61,187 nt of DNA from Acidobacteriota bacterium (lineage in GTDB: Bacteria; Acidobacteriota; Vicinamibacteria; Vicinamibacterales; UBA2999). Below are positions 51,065-59,020 of this stretch, in pieces (position 1 is the first letter of the stretch; each line of letters opens with the position of its first letter). The notes beneath the pieces were generated by a model. That model searched no databases, was not told the origin of the DNA, and was given only the letters and a program-made list of their open reading frames with translations. The stretch is taken from positions 1 to 61,187 of the forward strand of contig JAEUQR010000184.1 in NCBI GenBank assembly GCA_016789705.1. Direction: 5' to 3'. The translations under genes were made by a program, and so were the position numbers.

Positions 51065-51134
51065 ATTTGTAACGGGGTCTGTCACGGTCACGGTTTGTCA
51101 CGATTCGGTGACCGTGACAGACCCCGTTACAAAT
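51065..51134. repeat. Palindromic intergenic repeat, copy 5 (70 bp)
   Basis: Between convergent genes: 11 bp after the barrel-protein stop and 3 bp from the S9 peptidase stop. Flanking GGGG/CCC bases extend the palindrome slightly. Confidence 0.9.
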
Positions 51135-51137
51135 CCC

Positions 51138-53159
51138 TTAGTCCTTCAGATTGTCGATCGTCACGGCGGCAAGCGTGTCGGCGGGCGTGAAGCCGAACAC
51201 CTTGCCGTAGAAGTAGAGTTCCGATTCGAGGGCGCGCACGATGTTCTCCGCCTTGCGGAAGCCGTGCTGCTCGCCCTCGAAGGTGACGTAGGCCACGGGC
51301 AGCCCCTTCTTGCGCACCGCGTCGGCCATCATCTGCGACTGGCTCGGCGGCACCACCTTGTCTTCCAGCCCTTGCAGCAGGATGAGCGCGCAGTTGAGCT
51401 TGTCCACGAAGTGGATGGGCGAGCGGTCACGATAGGTCGCCTGCATCGCCGGATACGGCCCCACGAGCGAGTCCATGTAGCGCGACTCGAACTTGTGCGT
51501 GTCTTTCGCCAGCACTTCGAGATCGCTGATGCCGTAGTAGCTCGCGCCGGCCTTGAACGTGTCGTGGAAGGTGAGCGCCGCGAGCGTGGTGTAGCCGCCG
51601 GCGCTCCCGCCGCGGGTGATGAGGCGCGCCGGGTCGGCCTTGCCGGCCGCCACCAGATGTTTCGCGGCGTTCACCGCGTCGCGCACGTCCACGATGCCCC
51701 ACTGGCCGTTCAGGCGCTTGCGGTAGGCGCGTCCGTAGCCGGTGCTGCCGCCGTAGTTCACGTCGATGACCGCAAAGCCGCGCGTCGTCCAGAACTGGAC
51801 CTCCGGATCGAACACGGGATCGGTGGCGCCGGTGGGTCCGCCGTGGCTGAGCACGAGGAGCGGCGGCGCCGTGCCGGCCGGCGCCTCGAACGCCGGATTG
51901 ACCGGCGGATAGTAGAAGGCGTGTGTCTCCTGCCCCGCGCTGTCGAACGTGATGGCTTCCGGCGCCGACACATAGGCCGCTTCGAGCGTGTCTTCGCGCG
52001 AACGCCGCAGGATCTCGGCCTCGACGCCGCCGTAACTCACGCGCGTGATGGCCGGCCCTTCCGTGGGTGAGCCGCCCACGAAGTAAGCCGCGCGCGATGT
52101 CGAGACGAGCGCCTCGAGCGGATCGAGCGCCAGGTCGAGCCGCTCCAGCCGGCGCGGCTCCAGGTTGAGCAGCCCCATGCGCCAGCGGCCCTGCTCGGTC
52201 CACGTCACGACGAGGCGGTTGTCGGACTGGAACGCGTAGGTGGTCATGCCGAACGCCCACTGCGGCTTGCCGAACTCCGCCTGCATCGCGTGCACGGGTT
52301 CCGACACGCTACCCTGCTGGCGGTAGAGGTTCCACCAGCCGGTGCGATCCGACACGAAGTAGAGCCCCCCGTCTGGCGACCACGACGGCTGGAAAATCGA
52401 TTCTTCCGCCCCGCCGGCGATACGCACCGGCGCCTTCGGGATGCCGCGCGCATCGAGGTCTGCGAGATAGAGCGACGTACCGTCCCACGGCATGTTCGGG
52501 TGATCCCACTGCAGCCACGCGAGGCGCGTGCCGTCGGGGCTCAGGGCCGGATCGGAATAGAAGTCGGCGCCCGACGCCAGCACGACACCCGCCGAGGGGG
52601 CCGAGGCGCCGAGCGGAATCGCCACGAGGGCGGCCGACGGCTGCGCGTCGCCCTTCGTGTGATCTTCGCGCACGCAGATCAGGCGTTTCCTCGGGACGTC
52701 CACGCGGCACTGCGCGTAGAAGTACCCCTCGGGCGTGAGGGCCTTCGGCGCCTGACCGGCGGTGAAGGCGTAGAGCTTCTGATCGGCGAAGTTCGAGGCG
52801 TAGATGGTGCCCTGGTGCACCGTGTAGGCCGCGCCGCCGTACTCGTGCACGCGGGTGCGCACGTTGAAGTCGCGCGGCGAGACGTCCACGGGCGGGGCCC
52901 CAGCCGAGGCGCGCACGAGCACGTTGCGGCCGCCTTCAGACGCCCGGCCTTCGAGCCAGTAGACGTCATCGCCGTCCACCGCGATCTGCCCCAGGCGCAG
53001 CGCGCCGGCCGTGGCTCGCGCCGCCGAGAGCGGCGAGGCCCACGCGCCGTAGGGCGCCACCGTGCGCGCCGGCCCCGGGGCCGCCGAGTCTCCGTTACCG
53101 CCGCATCCCACCACCATGCTGAGCACCCCCACCGCCGCCGCGAATCTGATGGCCGCCAT
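51138..53159 (-). CDS. Prolyl-oligopeptidase family (S9) peptidase, lipoprotein
   Basis: A 673-residue serine peptidase. Lipobox VVGC (Cys19), then a beta-propeller (about 60-400) of WD-like repeats (PALSPDGTRLAWLQWD, SIFQPSWSPDGGLYFVSDRTGWWNLY) capping the alpha/beta-hydrolase domain (about 430-660). Catalytic Ser about 521 in GGSAGGYT, Asp in QGLEDKVVP, His in GEQHGFR. Resembles the S9C acylaminoacyl-peptidase-like group, which trims peptides in the periplasm. TAAGAT ends 6 nt before the ATG; no Shine-Dalgarno. A G-rich inverted repeat spans its likely -35 region. Confidence 0.92.
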   Translation of the reverse strand: MAAIRFAAAVGVLSMVVGCGGNGDSAAPGPARTVAPYGAWASPLSAARATAGALRLGQIAVDGDDVYWLEGRASEGGRNVLVRASAGAPPVDVSPRDFNVRTRVHEYGGAAYTVHQGTIYASNFADQKLYAFTAGQAPKALTPEGYFYAQCRVDVPRKRLICVREDHTKGDAQPSAALVAIPLGASAPSAGVVLASGADFYSDPALSPDGTRLAWLQWDHPNMPWDGTSLYLADLDARGIPKAPVRIAGGAEESIFQPSWSPDGGLYFVSDRTGWWNLYRQQGSVSEPVHAMQAEFGKPQWAFGMTTYAFQSDNRLVVTWTEQGRWRMGLLNLEPRRLERLDLALDPLEALVSTSRAAYFVGGSPTEGPAITRVSYGGVEAEILRRSREDTLEAAYVSAPEAITFDSAGQETHAFYYPPVNPAFEAPAGTAPPLLVLSHGGPTGATDPVFDPEVQFWTTRGFAVIDVNYGGSTGYGRAYRKRLNGQWGIVDVRDAVNAAKHLVAAGKADPARLITRGGSAGGYTTLAALTFHDTFKAGASYYGISDLEVLAKDTHKFESRYMDSLVGPYPAMQATYRDRSPIHFVDKLNCALILLQGLEDKVVPPSQSQMMADAVRKKGLPVAYVTFEGEQHGFRKAENIVRALESELYFYGKVFGFTPADTLAAVTIDNLKD

Positions 53160-53165
53160 GAAGGG

Positions 53166-53171
53166 ATCTTA
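53166..53171 (-). promoter_or_regulatory. TAAGAT -10 box, leaderless S9 peptidase
   Basis: Leftward TAAGAT-CCCTTC-ATG, 6 nt. The zone where a -35 box would fall is occupied by the G-rich run 53176-53200. Confidence 0.5.
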
Positions 53172-53175
53172 CTTT

Positions 53176-53208
53176 GGGGCTAGGGGCTGGGGGCTGGGGG
53201 CTGGCGCG
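53176..53208 (+). other. Potential G-quadruplex and left arm of a 22-bp inverted repeat
   Basis: Four G runs of 4, 4, 5 and 5 separated by 2-3 nt loops (CTA, CT, CT) lie at 53176-53200, a textbook G4 pattern. Bases 53187-53208 are perfectly complementary to 53294-53315. Confidence 0.6.
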
Positions 53209-53315
53209 GGCAGGGTCACGCGGTTGCATCGCCGCAACGGCGCGATGCACTTGCTTCGCATGTGTGTGCGTCATTTCGTAGCGAGACGCTGCACGCGCCA
53301 GCCCCCAGCCCCCAG
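53187..53315. repeat. Perfect 22-bp inverted repeat with 85-bp loop
   Basis: Arms 53187-53208 and 53294-53315 are exact reverse complements. The right arm ends 4 bp before the TATAGT box of the glycosyltransferase, and the left arm sits in the S9 promoter region. It could be a MITE-like remnant or a shared regulatory structure. Confidence 0.75.
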
Positions 53316-53319
53316 AAGG

Positions 53320-53325
53320 TATAGT
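53320..53325 (+). promoter_or_regulatory. TATAGT -10 box, leaderless glycosyltransferase
   Basis: TATAGT-GTCCACC-GTG, 7 nt. This favours GTG 53333 over the GTG at 53324, which overlaps the box itself. Confidence 0.55.
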
Positions 53326-53332
53326 GTCCACC

Positions 53333-54262
53333 GTGGCAAAGCTGGGCGTCGTGGTGCCGGTCTACCGGGGGGAATCAACGCTCGAGGAGCTGCACCGGCG
53401 GCTCACGGCGGCCCTTGCCGCACTGACTGACGACTGGCAGATCGTCTACGTGGACGACGGCAGCGCCGACCGCTCGTGGGCGATCGTCGAGGGCTTCGCG
53501 CGGGCGCCGCGCGTGACGGCGCTGCGGCTCATCCGCAACTACGGCGAACACGTGGCCATCACGGCCGGCCTCGACGCGGTGGACGCCGACCATGTAGCCA
53601 TCATCGCCTGCGACCTGCAGGACGATCCGGGCGCGCTTGCAGCCCTCATCGACGCCGCCCGCACGACCGGCGCCGACATGGTGCTCACCCGCCGGCTGCG
53701 CCGGCAGGACGCCTTCCTCAAGCGCACGCTGGCCCGCCTCTTCTACGCGCTCGTGCAGTTCTTCGTGAAGGTGCGGTACGACCATCGCGTGGGCAACTAC
53801 CGTCTGCTGTCGCGGCGCGCCGTGGCGCTCTTCCGCGAGTACCGCGAGCGCACCCGCAACGTCAACGCCATCATGGCCATCATGGGCGTGCCCACGACGA
53901 CCATCGACGTGCAGCACCAGCCGCGCGCCGGCGGCACCAGCGGTTATTCGCTCTATCGCTCGGCGCGCATGGCCTTCCATGTCCTCGTCGGCTACTCGGA
54001 AGTGCCGCTGCAGCTGGTGGTGATGCTCGGCGCCACGATCACCGGTCTCGCCGCCGTGATCCTCGTCCGCACGCTGTGGGTGCCGCCGGACCCCGACCGC
54101 ACGCTGCAGGCGATCCACCTGGCCACGGCGGTGCTGGCGCTGCTTGGCGGGCTCATCATCCTCGCCATCGGCACCGTGGGCGTCTACCTCACCAAGAGCT
54201 TCGTCGAATCGATGAAGCGTCCGCTCTACTTCATCGCCGACCGCCGGGAGTTGCCGTCATGA
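53333..54262 (+). CDS. Family 2 glycosyltransferase, polyprenyl-phosphate sugar transferase type
   Basis: A 309-residue enzyme of the DPM1/ArnC/GtrB group, transferring a sugar from a nucleotide to a polyprenyl phosphate. GT-A domain 1-about 220: VVVPVYRGESTLEEL, VYVDDGSADRSW, IRNYGEHVAITAGLDA, and metal-binding DLQDDPG. Two membrane helices follow (about 228-252 and 266-292), typical for the GtrB type. No third gene of a glucosylation island is beside it. ATGA overlap with the next gene couples it to a beta-lactamase-fold hydrolase. Confidence 0.9.
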   Translation: MAKLGVVVPVYRGESTLEELHRRLTAALAALTDDWQIVYVDDGSADRSWAIVEGFARAPRVTALRLIRNYGEHVAITAGLDAVDADHVAIIACDLQDDPGALAALIDAARTTGADMVLTRRLRRQDAFLKRTLARLFYALVQFFVKVRYDHRVGNYRLLSRRAVALFREYRERTRNVNAIMAIMGVPTTTIDVQHQPRAGGTSGYSLYRSARMAFHVLVGYSEVPLQLVVMLGATITGLAAVILVRTLWVPPDPDRTLQAIHLATAVLALLGGLIILAIGTVGVYLTKSFVESMKRPLYFIADRRELPS

Positions 54263-55617
54263 TGCGTCTCACCCTCCGCGCGGCCGCCGCGCTCGTCGCG
54301 CTCGCCCTTGCCGCCGTCCCGCTCCGTGCGCAGGCGCTTCCGAAGGCGGCGTCGCCTGAAGCCGTGGGTCTCTCGAGTGAACGGCTCGCCCGGCTCACGC
54401 GCGTGATGAAGGACGCCGTGGACGCCAGGCAGGTGGCCGGCACGGTCACCCTCGTCGTCCGCAACGGTCAGGTGGCGTATCTCGAAGCCGCCGGCCAGCG
54501 CGACCGCGAGGCCGGCGCGGCCATGGCGCCCGACACGATCTTCCGCATCGCCTCGATGACCAAGGCCGTCGTCAGCGTCGGCATCATGATGCTCGTCGAA
54601 GAGGGGCGGCTCTCGATCTCCGATCCGGTGTCGAAGGTCATCCCCGGGTTCGCGCAGACCACCGTGCTCGGCACGGTGAACGGGCGCGTGGCCGTCGTGC
54701 CGGCGAACCGCCAGATCACGATTCGCGACCTGCTCACCCACACCGCCGGCATCTCCTACGGCGGCGGCGCCCTCGAACCGTGGTATTCGCGCGCCGGCTT
54801 CACGCAGTGGTACTTCGCCGACCGCGCCGAGCCGATGACGAAGTGGATCGACACGCTCGCGACGCTGCCCTTCGAGGCGCAGCCGGGTGAGCGCTGGGTC
54901 TACGGCTACAACACCGACATCCTCGGCAACGTCATCGAACGGGTGAGCGGACAGACGCTCGCGGCGTTCATCGGGGAGCACATCGCGACGCCGCTCAAGA
55001 TGGTGGATACGGCCTTCTTCCTGCCGCCGGAGAAGACGTCCCGGCTCGCGGCCGTGTATGCCGTCGGAGCCGACGGCACGATCGTCCGTGCCGAGGAGGG
55101 CAAGCCTGCCGTGAGCACCCTGCCGCATTCCGGCCAGGGCGCCTACGTCAGCGGTCCCCGCGTGGCGTTCTCGGGCGGCGCCGGGCTGCTCTCGACCGCG
55201 CACGACTACGCCCGCTTCATGCAGATGCTGCTCAACGGCGGCGAACTCGAGGGCGTGCGGCTGCTGAGCCCCACGACCGTGAAACTCATGACCTCGAACC
55301 ACGTGGGCACGCTCTACCAGAACGGCGCGCTCGGCTGGGGCCTCGGCTTCGAGGTGGTCGAGCAGGCAGGCCGGGCGCCGCGCTATGGCGCCGCCGGCGA
55401 GTTCTCGTGGAGCGGCGCGTACCACACCACCTACTGGGCGGATCCCGCCGAGCAACTGGTGGTGGTCTTCATGAGCCAGCTGCTGCCGGCCGGCCCGACG
55501 AACCTGACGACGCGGGTGCGCACGCTCGTGAACCAGGCCATCATCGGCCCACCCACGGGCCTGCCGGCGCCGGCCACCACATCCACGCGCAAGCCGGCTC
55601 GCCCCGGCGGCCGCTAG
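54259..55617 (+). CDS. Serine hydrolase of the beta-lactamase class C/penicillin-binding fold
   Basis: A 452-residue exported protein (signal about 1-26). Nucleophile motif SMTK (99-102), Tyr motif YGYNTD (about 214-219), and a late HTTYW region in place of KTG. Typical of the broad class-C-like esterase/D-aminopeptidase family rather than a true beta-lactamase. Two adjacent ATGs; the first (54259) overlaps the glycosyltransferase stop as ATGA. It may act on cell-wall peptide, esters or D-amino-acid compounds. Confidence 0.88.
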   Translation: MMRLTLRAAAALVALALAAVPLRAQALPKAASPEAVGLSSERLARLTRVMKDAVDARQVAGTVTLVVRNGQVAYLEAAGQRDREAGAAMAPDTIFRIASMTKAVVSVGIMMLVEEGRLSISDPVSKVIPGFAQTTVLGTVNGRVAVVPANRQITIRDLLTHTAGISYGGGALEPWYSRAGFTQWYFADRAEPMTKWIDTLATLPFEAQPGERWVYGYNTDILGNVIERVSGQTLAAFIGEHIATPLKMVDTAFFLPPEKTSRLAAVYAVGADGTIVRAEEGKPAVSTLPHSGQGAYVSGPRVAFSGGAGLLSTAHDYARFMQMLLNGGELEGVRLLSPTTVKLMTSNHVGTLYQNGALGWGLGFEVVEQAGRAPRYGAAGEFSWSGAYHTTYWADPAEQLVVVFMSQLLPAGPTNLTTRVRTLVNQAIIGPPTGLPAPATTSTRKPARPGGR

Positions 55618-55642
55618 GAGCGCCAGTGGCGCGCCCGCGCGT

Positions 55643-56530
55643 GTGCTGAGTCCGCTCTCTGCTCCGGTCGTCACCACCTTCGTGGCGCTCGCCGCCGCGA
55701 TGCTGGCGCTGTGGGCGCCGCGCGTCTGGTTCTCGCCGCACGCGCGCTCGCTCTGGGTGCTGCCCTTCGCCGTGGCGCTGCTGGCGGCGCAGATGGCGGA
55801 GGTCGTCACGACACCGGGGCTCGTGGCGATGTTCGTGCTCATCACCGCCACGCGCGTCGGCTATCAGGTGCCCGATGGCGGCCTGCGCGGCTTCGCCCTG
55901 GCGCTCATGCTGGCGCTGAGCGGTGGCCTGCTGCTGCACGCGGTGCCCGGCTTCGACAACCCGCGCCTCCTCGACGGCGTGCGCCTCAGCGCCGACGCCG
56001 AGCCCTACACGAAGTTCCTGAACTTCGACAAAGGGGTGCTCGGCCTCTTCCTGCTCGGGCTCTTCGCGCCGGAACGCGCCCTGCGGCGGGCCCCGCGCGG
56101 CGCCACGCCCGCTGTCACCTGGCGCCTTGCGATCATCGCGATTGTCGTGATGGGGCTCACCGTGGCCGCGGGGTACGCGCGCTGGGATCCGAAACTGCCG
56201 GTGTGGTGGCCCGCGTGGCTCGCCAGCATGATCTTCTTCACCGCGCTGCCGGAAGAGGCCGTGTTCCGCCATGTGATCCAGGGCGGATTGCAGACATGGC
56301 TCGGCCCCACCCAGCAGTCGCGCTGGACGGCGCTCGCCGGCGGGGCCGCGCTCTTCGGCCTCGCCCACGTGGGCGGCGGCTGGGTCTACGTGGCGCTCGC
56401 GACGGTGGCCGGCCTCGGCTACGGCCTCGTCTACGCCATCACCGGCTCGATCGTGGCCGCCATCCTGGCGCACACGGCGCTCAACACGCTGCACCTGCTG
56501 TTCTTCACCTACCCGGCGCTGGCGCGGTAG
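55643..56530 (+). CDS. CPBP-family intramembrane metalloprotease
   Basis: A 295-residue polytopic membrane protein, about 8 helices, with the CPBP (Abi/CAAX-like) motifs EEAVFRH (about 203-209), FGLAHVGGG and AHTALNTLH. These form the Glu/Glu/His/His metal site of type-II CAAX-like proteases. Start GTG at 55643, 25 bp after the hydrolase stop. No clear Shine-Dalgarno, so an upstream start cannot be excluded. Substrate unknown. Confidence 0.85.
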   Translation: MLSPLSAPVVTTFVALAAAMLALWAPRVWFSPHARSLWVLPFAVALLAAQMAEVVTTPGLVAMFVLITATRVGYQVPDGGLRGFALALMLALSGGLLLHAVPGFDNPRLLDGVRLSADAEPYTKFLNFDKGVLGLFLLGLFAPERALRRAPRGATPAVTWRLAIIAIVVMGLTVAAGYARWDPKLPVWWPAWLASMIFFTALPEEAVFRHVIQGGLQTWLGPTQQSRWTALAGGAALFGLAHVGGGWVYVALATVAGLGYGLVYAITGSIVAAILAHTALNTLHLLFFTYPALAR

Positions 56531-56552
56531 CGCCCGCGCGCCGGGGCGGTCG

Positions 56553-56558
56553 TATACT
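56553..56558 (+). promoter_or_regulatory. TATACT -10 box, leaderless CocE-type hydrolase
   Basis: TATACT-CCGGCG-ATG, 6 nt, no Shine-Dalgarno. One of the best -10 matches in the window. Confidence 0.55.
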
Positions 56559-56564
56559 CCGGCG

Positions 56565-58436
56565 ATGCCGTCCGCGCCCCGCCGCTCCCGCCCCGTCGTC
56601 CTGGTCGCAGCCGCCATCGCCATCACCGCCGTGGCACTCATCGCCCGGCAGCCCGCCGCGCCCGATCCTGCCGCCGCCTTCACGGTGCGCGACGCGATGA
56701 TTCCGATGCGCGACGGGGTGAAGCTGTTCACGAAGATCTTCACGCCCAGGAACCAGGCCGGTCCGCTGCCGCTCATCTTCCGCCGCACGCCCTACGGCAT
56801 CGACGGCGCCGCCGGCTCCTTCACCCGCTACTACAAGGCACTCGCGGAGGACGGCTACATCTTCGTGTTCCAGGACATCCGCGGGAAGTTCCGGAGCGAG
56901 GGCGAGTTCGTGATGCAGCGTCCGGCCCGCGCCCCAGGCGACGCGACGAGCCTGGATGAAGGCACCGACACCTACGACACGATCGCGTGGCTGCTCGCGA
57001 ACGTGCCGGCGCACAACGGACGCGTGGGCATGCTCGGCGTGAGCTACGACGGCTGGACGACCATCATGGGCGCCATCGAACCGCACCCGGCCCTCAAGGC
57101 GATCTCGCCGCAGGCCTCCCCCGCCGACATGTGGCTCGGCGACGACTTCCATCACAACGGCGCCTTCCGTCTGAGCTACGCGTTCGAATACGCCACGATG
57201 ATGGAATCCGGCAAGGACGTGAAGAACTTCGAGTTCGATCGCTACGACACGTTCGACTGGTACCTCTCGCTCGGGCCGCTCGGCACCGTCAACCGCAAGT
57301 ACCTGCGCGAGAGCATCCCGACGTGGAACGACTACGTGCGGCATCCCGACTACGACGCGTTCTGGAAGCGGCAGACGATGGTGCCGCACATCCGCGCGGT
57401 CAAGGTGCCGACCCTGAACGTGGCCGGCTGGTGGGATCAGGAAGACTTCTACGGGCCCCTCACGATCTACGAGGCGCTCGAGAAGCACGACACCGGGAAC
57501 ATGAATTACCTGGTGGTCGGACCGTGGAACCACGGCGGCTGGACGCGCGACGGCTCGGCGCTCGGCCCCATCGGCTTCGGCAGCGACACAGCGGCGTACT
57601 TCCGCGACGAGGTGCAGGCGCGCTTCTTCGCCCACTTCCTCAAAGACCGGGGCCCGCGCGACTTCCCGGAAGCGCTCACCTTCGAGGCCGGCACGAACCA
57701 GTGGCAGCGGTGGGACCAGTGGCCGCCGGCCAAGGCCACGACCACCGTGGGCCTGTACTTCGGCGCCAGCGAAACCCTCGCCATCGGCACGCCGCCGGCA
57801 CCCGGCACGACCGGCGCCGACACCTTCGTGTCAGACCCGGCGCATCCCGTGCCTTATCGCCAGCGCCCGATCCAGCCCACGTATTTCGCCGGCGGCTCGA
57901 AGTGGTCCACGTGGCTGGTCGAAGACCAGCGCTTCGTGGACGACCGCGCCGACGTGCTGAGCTGGGAGAGCGCGCCCCTCACCAACGACGTGACGATTGC
58001 CGGCGAGGTCGTGGCGAAGCTCTTTGCCTCCACGACCGGCACCGACGCCGACTGGATCGTGAAGCTCATCGACGTCTACCCCGAACAGTATCCGGAGAAC
58101 TGGACGCTCGCCGGATATCAGCTCATGGTGTCGAACGAGGTGTTCCGCGGCCGCTACCGGCAGGGCTTCGAGACGCCGGCGCCGATTCCCGCCGGCACGG
58201 TGCAGCCCTACACCTTCAGCCTGCACACACAGAACTACACCTTCAAGGCCGGCCACCGCCTGATGGTGCAGGTGCAGAGCACGTGGTTCCCGATCATCGA
58301 TCGCAACCCGCAGACGTTCACGAAGAGCATCTTCGACGCCGAGGAGAAGGACTTCGTGAAAGCCACGCACCGCATTCACCGGTCGGCGCGGTATCCATCG
58401 CGGGTCGAGATTCCCGTCGTGAGTGGACGGCCATGA
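56565..58436 (+). CDS. CocE/NonD family hydrolase (X-Pro dipeptidyl-peptidase S15 type)
   Basis: A 623-residue exported alpha/beta hydrolase (N-terminal hydrophobic segment about 8-27). Nucleophile GVSYDGW (Ser about 160), MIPMRDGVKLFTKIFTP and FRRTPYGIDG at the family's start, VAGWWDQEDFYGP for the Asp region, GPWNHGGWTRDG for the catalytic His. The C-terminal jelly-roll (about 400-620: PLTNDVTIAGEVVAKLF, HRLMVQVQSTWFPIIDRNPQ) is typical. Members hydrolyse acyl-Pro peptides, cocaine-like esters or cephalosporin esters; substrate not determined. ATGA overlap with the next gene. Confidence 0.9.
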   Translation: MPSAPRRSRPVVLVAAAIAITAVALIARQPAAPDPAAAFTVRDAMIPMRDGVKLFTKIFTPRNQAGPLPLIFRRTPYGIDGAAGSFTRYYKALAEDGYIFVFQDIRGKFRSEGEFVMQRPARAPGDATSLDEGTDTYDTIAWLLANVPAHNGRVGMLGVSYDGWTTIMGAIEPHPALKAISPQASPADMWLGDDFHHNGAFRLSYAFEYATMMESGKDVKNFEFDRYDTFDWYLSLGPLGTVNRKYLRESIPTWNDYVRHPDYDAFWKRQTMVPHIRAVKVPTLNVAGWWDQEDFYGPLTIYEALEKHDTGNMNYLVVGPWNHGGWTRDGSALGPIGFGSDTAAYFRDEVQARFFAHFLKDRGPRDFPEALTFEAGTNQWQRWDQWPPAKATTTVGLYFGASETLAIGTPPAPGTTGADTFVSDPAHPVPYRQRPIQPTYFAGGSKWSTWLVEDQRFVDDRADVLSWESAPLTNDVTIAGEVVAKLFASTTGTDADWIVKLIDVYPEQYPENWTLAGYQLMVSNEVFRGRYRQGFETPAPIPAGTVQPYTFSLHTQNYTFKAGHRLMVQVQSTWFPIIDRNPQTFTKSIFDAEEKDFVKATHRIHRSARYPSRVEIPVVSGRP

Positions 58437-58954
58437 CAAGGGGGTGGCGTGCGCGCCTCGCCGGTGTGATTGCGGCGTGGCTCCTGGCCGTCGCGCCAGC
58501 GGCTGCCGGCGCGCAGGACCTTCTGCCGGGGATGTTCGTGGGCACGCCCGACGGGCCGCAGGAACTGGCGATCTACGCCGAGCGCACGCCGGTCGGCCGC
58601 CTCAAGCCGCCGCGGATGTCGCTCGACGACGTGCAGGTCGTGGCCGGCGAGGTGCGCGTGCTCTGCAATCTGCCGCATTTCCGCGTGCGCTCCATCTGGC
58701 TGTCCACGGGTCGTGTCTTCCGTGACGACACCGCGGAGCGACGGCCGCTTCGGGTCGCGCAGCGCCGGTTGACGGTGACGGCCGTCTTCGCGAAGGTGGT
58801 CGACAGCGCGGACCCGGCACGCTGGCGCAAGCTGCTCGAAGACGTCGGCGCCTCGGCCGACAATCCCGCCTACGTATTCGTCACCATGGACAACGACGGC
58901 CAGGTGCGCGACTTCCTCGTGGGCGTGGACCTGACGTCAGCGCTGGCCCGGTAG
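58433..58954 (+). CDS. Secreted protein of unknown function
   Basis: A 173-residue exported protein (signal about 1-28, ending AAGAQD). The mature part has TPDGPQELAIYAERTPVGRL, VRVLCNLPHFRVRSIWLSTG and VFVTMDNDGQVRDFLVGVDL, suggesting a beta-rich domain, but I do not recognise a family. Its ATG overlaps the CocE-type stop, so it is translated with that hydrolase. Confidence 0.7.
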   Translation: MTRGWRARLAGVIAAWLLAVAPAAAGAQDLLPGMFVGTPDGPQELAIYAERTPVGRLKPPRMSLDDVQVVAGEVRVLCNLPHFRVRSIWLSTGRVFRDDTAERRPLRVAQRRLTVTAVFAKVVDSADPARWRKLLEDVGASADNPAYVFVTMDNDGQVRDFLVGVDLTSALAR

Positions 58955-59020
58955 CCGCGCGGCCTGAGCCGGACGGCGGAGCGATGCGGCGGCGGGCAGA
59001 TGGGCCACAATGTGGTCACC

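Noticed and set aside
54259..55617. True beta-lactamase resistance gene
   Set aside because: SMTK and YGYN are shared by many esterases and D-aminopeptidases of this fold; no KTG triad and the context is hydrolases, not resistance.
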